A model generated the notes under the pieces. The model worked only from the letters and a program-made list of their open reading frames with translations. It did no database searches and was not told the origin of the DNA. The position numbers and the translations under genes are program-made. Shown piece by piece: positions 58,235 through 64,000 of a DNA stretch of 64,000 nucleotides. The stretch comes from Ligustrum vulgare (Eukaryota; Streptophyta; Magnoliopsida; Lamiales; Oleaceae), in assembly GCA_963555705.1 (NCBI GenBank), contig OY743168.1, forward strand, positions 95,582,925 to 95,646,924, given 5' to 3'. The number at the start of each line of letters is the position of its first letter. Position 1 is the stretch's first letter.

Positions 58235-61200
58235 TCACCTTCTAGGGACAAAAGGCCTGTCAAAATATGGCATTGGTTGAGCTTTTGGAACGAGCTCTTT
58301 CCTCAGCCTCTTAACTTCTTCTTCTTCAGCCAACTGTCAAAACAATTGTGCAAGTTAAATACAAGAATCAATTGTGAAATCTTGTTTATTTAGTCTCAAA
58401 AATTTAGTTTACCTTTCGCTGTCTTTCCCTTTCCATCTTGTATTGTTGAATAAAGCTCATTTTGTCGGCCAGCTTAATAGACGCAAAGAAAGAACGTATG
58501 AGAATCAATGTAACCAAGCTTAATCGAGAACAGAAAAATTGTACCTGATGATCAAACTCAGCACGTTCGACGGCCCTAATGTCACTGTGCAATACAAGAT
58601 CTACCGGCCTTGTATGATCTTTGACTAAAGGCTTCACCAAAACCTGAGATACCATAAGTTAAATCAATTCAGTCAAGTCTTGATAGAAAATGAATGTTTG
58701 TCTATTCAGTCAAGTCTTGATAGAAAATGAATGTTTGGCTACAATTAGGTACTAAACCAGAAGGTCAAAACCATTACAGATGCAAGACTTTTTACCAAAG
58801 ACAGCATCATGTGGTACCAAACAATCATGTCAAGTTCTCTACACCAAAATATATTTAAGGATTGTACTTATATTAGGAAGTGAAAAAGCGGTCGTAAGTG
58901 TGTTTACTAAGGTCCTATGAGCATCTCCAACCGTGGTTTATAATGACTGGCACACAAACCGTTTAACACTTTCTCAAACCGACCCAAACAAAAGGTAAAA
59001 TCCCTAGCCTGAAGTTCTCTATCAGACCGAGAAATAGAAGTAGGCAAAATATTATAAGAAAGACACTGCGTTCTCTTTCTAGAGATGGTTTCAAATCATT
59101 TCCCAACCCAGAAATTGAAAAACCGACGCAGAACAACCCATCAAGAATCTACCTTCGCGATGCCAAAGCCATGGCGGCAACACCGGCGGACGTGAAAGAA
59201 TACCCGGATTCTTATGTTTTCATTGTGGACATGCCGAGAATCAAGGCTGGCGAGTTCAAAGTGCAGCTGGAGGACGACAATGTGCTGGTAGTGAGGGGAG
59301 CGAGAAAGAGGATGGAGTGACGTATGTGAGAATGGAGAGGAGAGTGGGTAAATTCAGGAGGAAGTTTGGGCTGCTGGAAAATGTAAATACTAATGCTAGT
59401 TCTGCAGTTTCGCGAAATGGGAAAAAGTGATGATTTGAAGCTTCTGAAGATATTTTAAATGTGTGGATTGATTTTAACCCGACCCGACCTAAACCGGTCC
59501 GATTCGGGTCGAGTCGGTTCTAGAGTGTTTTACTAGTAAGAATATTTGTACAAATTTAAAAAATAACATGAAGTAATAAAATTTATAAGTTATAATTTAC
59601 ATTTATCAATTGGAGCACAATTTTGATTCAGATCCACCATGGTGTATATCGGGATGTAAAAGTGGTTTTCAAGATGTTAAATTACACCTAAATTTACACC
59701 ACGGTTGGAGATGTTCTAAGGATCACGAGATGTGTCTTCATGAGATGATAATCACATTTATGCATATAAAATATAGCACGTATCACAAATTTTTTTGGTT
59801 AAGCACTTGTTTGGTCCCCAGCCATTTTTTCATCTTTTCCCTTAAATTCAATTTTAACGGCACAATTATATGAGACCCACAACTTTTCAATCAATTTTCA
59901 ACCACATTCTCCCAAAATTCCCCAAAAACTACCTACACCAAACACGCACTAAGTTTCATGACTAAGTTGTGGAAACAAAAAATGGTAGCCTTTTCATGCG
60001 AGTCAAGTGGCAACAAGTCAGGCCTCAGTTTTTTTCCAGTGCATGATTAACTGTTGAAGACACCAAGAGAATTTGGTCCTCGAAGGAAAAAAGCAGAGGA
60101 GGTCTCTACATCCGAAAAAATCCATTCAAATGACTAGGCCTGTTTTAACTTGAAAAAGCCTTTATGCCACAATGAAATGAAAGAAACCATGTAAAAAGGC
60201 CATGCACTTATTGAAAAAAAGAAATGCAATACAGAAAATTCCATGCTAGTTCTGATTCCTAAAGTTTCCTATATAGAATTGAAAATTCTTATCTCCAAGT
60301 TATAAAGTCACCTCTGGTTGATCTGTTGTACATGGAAGACCTTGAGCAACTGGTATCCGCAACTTCTCCTCTTCCTCCATTATTTCTTGCACCTTCTTCA
60401 TGAATTCTTCCTCCTTGCATCTTCCTCTTTGCTGCAGTAGGCACAAATGAAAATTTATGTAATTTCAAATGTGACTTAACTAATGTTTGTAATTTCAAAT
60501 TGTAAACAAGGAACATCAAATGTAGTTTTAACCACTCACATATCCCAAAAATCACCTTCAACCACATATTTTACCTCGAAAACATCACATTCTTTTTTTT
60601 ATAAAATCTTACTAAATAGAATAAGTATAATCCCCTTTCCAACTTTATTATATTATTTATAATGGCTTTACCATCAGGCTAATTTAGATTCTACGTTGAC
60701 TTGAAAATGCAGGCTGGTGTTATTGATGTCATAGAACTTCAACAGATGATAATTGTCATTGATCAAGAGTGGCAGGGTGGTTCCCTTTAAAATTTTGAAC
60801 TTTCATATGAGGTGATTTGACTAAAATGCAAATTTGATCAGCTTTTTTGCAACTATCTCGATGTTAACAATAACCAAGTCAAGTAATATTCAGCTAGTCA
60901 TATTTATGCTGAAAACAAAAATGTTGAAAGTGATAAAAATTTCACAACACATCATAGGCATGAATGAAACACACCTCTGTTCTGAGCATGAAGGACTTTT
61001 GAGAGGTTGCTTTAAGCTTCCTTCTCCCATGTCTTCTTACTGAGGTTCCAGATGATTCAAAGCTCTGCAGAATTCGAGATATACATATGATAATCTAAAA
61101 GAGGAACAAAAACAAGATAAGTGTGGATAAAAACTTCTTACTTTCCTTCTGTTTCTTCGACCACCAGAAGACGTTTTGCTCGAAATGCTGAAGCTTCAAA

Positions 61201-62223
61201 GTTAAAGAATGAACACACTTAGAACAAACATAAAACCATTTGGCAATTGTTTGATCATGTCAAAAATCAAACAGAAGCTACTACCCTCACTAACCTTCCT
61301 TGGCTGCTGTCTAATGAAGAAGAACGGTGTGAAACTGAATCCAAACCTAAGCTCTCCAATGTGAGGAAAACATCCGAGGGATAAAATGAAGATGAAGAAA
61401 CCTGTGTTTCAACAACCTCAATAGGTTTTTTCATTTCCCTATTCACATCCTCCACTTCGTCCACCTCCTTATCCTCAGATTTTGGAATTGAAAGAAGTTT
61501 CTCGAATGCCTTCACCAAATGCATCACCTTTCCAGACCCTGGCTCCGGTACACACTCTCTACCCTCTTTTAACTGCTTCCCCTTCCTCCTCTTACTACAC
61601 GTTTCACCATTCACCTCAACTTTTACTTCAACCTCATCTACATTATCCTTATTCTTTGCATTAATCTCACATAAATCATTATTTCTCTCCACTTTGCCTC
61701 CAAATCCTTTGGCAATCTCAGAAATTTGACTTATTGGGTTAATTTTATTCCCCCCATTCGCAGAATCGCCATCGCATTTCTTCTTCAAATCGACTTTATT
61801 GTTAATTTTACTGCGATTTTTGAAGAACTCTTCCTGAGAAGCCCTCAGGCACTTATATGCCACACACCGACACTTGGATTTTCTTCTCCCCTTCTTGCAC
61901 TTGTTACATTCCACTGATGCTGATGTAGAAGAATTCACTTTCACCTTTCCCGATATAGTTTTTGCAATCAAGAATTTCCTCTGCCGAATCTCCTTCACCG
62001 TTGAATGTGACGCCACTTGACTACTGCTGATAGGGTTAGGGTTTCTGGAAGTTGATTTTTGGGAGCGGGTGCTTTTTGCAGACTTGATACATGGGGATTT
62101 AGAACCTGGAGACGATAAATTGGGATTAAAATTTTCTAATTGTTTTGAAATTTCACTAAATTTTGATCGGTTCGATTCTTTTGCAGGCGTAATTACTCCG
62201 GCTTTTATAGAACCTGAATCCAT
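58235..62223 (-). CDS. TPX2-family microtubule-associated protein, seven exons, about 480 residues
   Basis: Exons on the minus strand: 62223-61295, 61187-61142, 61064-60975, 60431-60312, 58643-58545, 58472-58413 and 58333-58235. All introns are GT..AG, frame is continuous, and the stop is TGA at 58237-58235. Exon 1 is a basic Ser-rich N-terminal region with a cysteine cluster (Cys106, 109, 118, 120, 125) running into [12 protein letters not shown]. Exons 3-7 form the TPX2 domain: [103 protein letters not shown] and [10 protein letters not shown]. Such proteins bind microtubules and act in spindle or cortical array organisation. Residue 389 is Cys where GLPWTTD is usual. Exon 2 could also start 6 bp earlier (61193). 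Intron 4 (1.7 kb) is enlarged by transposons. The N-terminal cysteine cluster may help define the subfamily. Confidence 0.9.
58667..58740. repeat. 37-bp tandem duplication at the 3' end of intron 4
   Basis: ATTCAGTCAAGTCTTGATAG, AAAATGAATGTTTG occurs at 58667 and 58704. It lies 24 bp upstream (in transcript direction) of the exon 5 acceptor, close to where a branch point would be. Confidence 0.85.
58919..59716 (+). mobile_element. TIR element carrying a small heat-shock-protein fragment, in TPX2 intron 4
   Basis: The left end GAGCATCTCCAACCGTGGT and inverted right end GAACATCTCCAACCGTGGT are near-perfect 19-bp TIRs. Flanks TAT and TAA suggest a 3-bp target duplication of PIF/Harbinger type with one change. 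The interior holds the sHSP fragment instead of a transposase. A related terminal piece is at 13530-13656. It fits a gene-capturing (Pack-type) non-autonomous element. Confidence 0.7.
59086..59430 (+). pseudogene. Truncated class II cytosolic small heat-shock protein
   Basis: From 59150 the plus strand reads [49 protein letters not shown] and ARKRME to a TGA at 59318. A shifted frame from 59311 continues [50 protein letters not shown] followed by SYVF.VDMPG is the signature of plant class II sHSPs. The N-terminal arm is replaced by unrelated residues. The alpha-crystallin domain has a frameshift at the usual GERKREEE loop, and the C-terminal strand (GVLTVTV) and tail are missing. Antisense to the host gene, not functional. 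Confidence 0.85.
59803..59949. mobile_element. Tourist-like MITE, 147 bp, in TPX2 intron 4
   Basis: GCACTTGTTTGGT and inverted GTGCGTGTTTGGT ends lie between TAA (59800-59802) and TAA (59950-59952). Interior CAACTTTTCAATCAATTTTC is shared with other copies near 4900 and 15980. Confidence 0.6.
60510..60640 (-). repeat. MITE-like repeat, family 1, in TPX2 intron 3
   Basis: ATATTTTACCTCGAAAACAT and CACATTC followed by a T run match 37630-37690. Confidence 0.45.
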
Positions 62224-62354
62224 TAGAAAGCTCTCCGGTTAACAGATGACGAATAGGGTTTTCAGAGAGGGAAACAACAAATTTGAAATGATATTGGTTT
62301 TCTTTTTTCACGATTAGAGTTTCATTGTCGATGCAATGGAAGGGAAACAGATGA

Positions 62355-62454
62355 CCGTTGAGTTTTGGGCGCTCCGTTTGTAACGGCTAGTTGACGGGCT
62401 GTGTTTTGGAGCGTTGGATGTATTGTTTGAATGATTCTATGATCCTGGACCGTT
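62355..62454 (-). promoter_or_regulatory. Cluster of three AACGG (MSA-like) cores upstream of the TPX2-family gene
   Basis: CCGTT at 62355-62359, AACGG at 62382-62386 and CCGTT at 62450-62454 lie 132-231 bp before the ATG. On the gene strand the first reads CTCAACGGTCA, 10 of 11 matches to the M-phase-specific activator consensus YCYAACGGYYA. MSA elements bind three-repeat MYB factors and drive G2/M expression, fitting a mitotic microtubule protein. Confidence 0.6.
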
Positions 62455-62459
62455 GGCTT

Positions 62460-62977
62460 TCTGCAGACCAATCTATCTATATCTATATCTACTATATTAT
62501 TAATATTAATATTTAATTTAATATTATTTATTTATATTATTAATAGTAACTGAGATTCTGACCAATTAATTTTGACCAGAATCTAAATTAGCAACAGATT
62601 CCAAATTTTAAATGCTACACAATTTCCCGCTTGAAAATAAAACTGGTTTCATGAATGCTGTACATGATTCTCATAATGGACAATTCCAGACTATATATGC
62701 AGATTACTGACCAACAGTTTATTAACTTCTCCATGACAAAATACTGGGAACTACAATAGCTTAAATAGTACATTTCAGTTTGCAAATCCAACGTTTGATA
62801 ATTTACTGCAAGTTACAAATTTTTAGTCTTTGAACTCACATCCCTTGAACAAACTCTCTCCAAAATCAACAAAAAATCTTCAAAAATCACCAAATTTCTC
62901 ATAAATCATCCTTCAAAGTTCTCTCAATGGACACAAGCAGCAAATTGAAAGAGAGCTCTCGACTCAAGAACCGAAAA
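62460..62977. other. Intergenic AT-rich DNA
   Basis: Begins with an ATCTATCTATATCTATATCT tract and TATTAATATTAATATT repeats. No gene seen. Confidence 0.4.
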
Positions 62978-63133
62978 ATGCAGTCCCACAAGATGTTCAT
63001 GATAAAGAAGAAGTTGGCAAAGAAGTAGAGGCAGATCATGCCCATTCCGTACTGGATTCGGTTGCGCATTGACACTACCATACTCTACAACGCCAAGCGA
63101 CGCAGTTGGCGCCGAACCAAGCTCAGCTTCTAA
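62978..63133 (+). pseudogene. RPL39: Intronless ribosomal protein eL39 (RPL39) pseudogene
   Basis: Fifty-one codons, the normal eL39 length. It reads MQSHKMFMIKKKLAKK, a TAG at codon 17 where Met is usual, [34 protein letters not shown] and TAA. eL39 is a small basic protein of the 60S subunit near the peptide exit tunnel, normally PSHKTFMIKKKLAKKMRQNR and NAKRRHWRRTKLGF. Plant RPL39 genes usually carry introns; none is present here, so retroposition is likely, although no poly(A) tail is evident. An in-frame stop and several substitutions show it is dead. The minus-strand 60-residue frame at 62899-63081 is a shadow. Confidence 0.9.
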
Positions 63134-63380
63134 ACGAAGCCCCTATTTGTCAGCGCTCTTATCATTCTACTTTGGTTTCCCATTTGGGTTTAATTGCTAA
63201 TCTTGATACAGATTGTAAAGTCGACGATTTGAGTCGTGTTCGTCGGTATTCAAATCTCGAGGTTGGTATGGCATGTTGGGTTTTCGGGTTTTATTTATCA
63301 GTGGGTCAAAAAGAGGGACCAAAGATCTGATGGAGGAGGATGTGGTGTGCCGCCCGTGCTGGATTGCTGGAGGTGCATGC
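63134..63380. other. 3' flank of the eL39 pseudogene, no gene seen
   Basis: The first 100 bp could be retroposed 3' UTR. The rest has no motif. Short frames on both strands are not convincing. Confidence 0.35.
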
Positions 63381-63388
63381 TGAGTTGC

Positions 63389-63992
63389 CAGAGACGGAGA
63401 TAGGGGGCAACCGCCCTCCAACATTGTATGCTTGTTTACTATTCCTAGTTAATTTGTAATATATTTTTCAATTTCGCCCTTGCAAAAATTTTGACTTTCC
63501 CCCACAAAATTTTGAAATTTTTTATTATTATTTTTCATTAATAAATATTGACCCAATAACTTAAACTTTAAAATTCAACCATATAAAAGTCTTAGACCTA
63601 AACAAAAGATCCAATAGTATAGCTCAAATCCAATACAAAAGCAATTAAGGAAATGATGAGGATAAGGAGATGCCAATTTCAGATATCCAAGTCATCTATA
63701 CCATCTGTTATATAGAAAGGTAATTTAATTTTTGATATCCATCTAATGATCGTGTTTTCAATTTGTATAAGGTTAGACACATAGATGGACAAATTATTTT
63801 TGTATTGATAAATTGATTATTTTTTTGGTTAGTCAATCTAACTTGTCTATTTTGGTACTCAAAATTGTAATTTTCAGTCCTCTTAGTTAAAAAAAAATAA
63901 AAAAAATCGGGGGCGAACCGTTGGAGGGAGGCCCGCCCCCTCCACCCTTGGATTTTCTCCTCCGCAACATTGAAATCCTAGCTACGTCCCTG
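63389..63992. mobile_element. hAT-like MITE, 604 bp, ending at the window edge
   Basis: The left end CAGAGACGGAGATAGGG and inverted right end CAGGGACGTAGCTAGGA form TIRs. The 8-bp flanks TGAGTTGC (63381-63388) and TAAGTTTC (63993-64000) match at six of eight positions, as for an aged hAT duplication. The second TIR is preceded by GGCGGGCC-type GC-rich DNA and both ends have CGCCC/CCGCC blocks. No transposase. Confidence 0.65.
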
Positions 63993-64000
63993 TAAGTTTC

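Noticed and set aside
59086..59430. Functional small heat-shock gene
   Set aside because: Frameshift with an in-frame stop in the alpha-crystallin domain and loss of the C-terminal strand and tail.
62470..62580. TCTATCTATATCTATATCTA tract as another Helitron 5' end
   Set aside because: No matching hairpin plus CTRR end or empty site could be found; it may be a simple repeat.

Overview
The window is plant nuclear DNA, most likely from a eudicot. It is AT-rich and intron-bearing, with Ty1/copia, Ty3/gypsy, L1-type LINE, Helitron and Harbinger/hAT-like MITE remains covering most of it. I recognise one host gene that looks intact and several host-gene fragments; nearly everything else is transposon sequence or decayed duplications. 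I see no CRISPR array, operon, phage or bacterial system.

Left part (1-24 kb). A frameshifted fragment resembling an organellar S15-type ribosomal protein opens the window, followed by a GTCACAT-rich repeat. From about 5.1 to 24 kb there is an old tandem array, inferred unit about 2.3-2.4 kb, in which an exon-like block and a purine-rich block recur. It was later split by a nearly complete Ty1/copia element (6550-11590), two Harbinger-like TIR elements (12013-13203, 13864-14641) and a 5'-truncated LINE (16394-20376) that carries its own 328-bp tandem duplication.

Middle part (24-39 kb). Two direct copies of a 1.5-2 kb segment hold a VPS41-like exon fragment. The second copy received a LINE tail (27532-28594) and a probable Helitron (29231-37443). 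The Helitron in turn was split by a 7.7-kb Ty3/gypsy-derived element with a perfect 5-bp target duplication (29636-37317). That element lies on the minus strand, keeps an integrase fragment and carries an antisense accessory ORF.

Right-middle part (39-57 kb). Three copies of one long family with TGTA...TACA ends look like solo LTRs. Copy 2 holds a non-autonomous Helitron whose empty site can be read from copy 1. Copy 3 holds a gag-less Ty1/copia element with perfect AAGAG target duplications. A third Harbinger-like element follows.

Right end (58-64 kb). The one credible functional gene is a seven-exon minus-strand TPX2-family microtubule-associated protein of about 480 residues. Three AACGG cores lie upstream, as expected for G2/M-phase MYB3R control. 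Its fourth intron contains a TIR element carrying an antisense small heat-shock-protein fragment. Upstream of it lie an intronless eL39 ribosomal protein pseudogene and an hAT-like MITE ending at the window edge.
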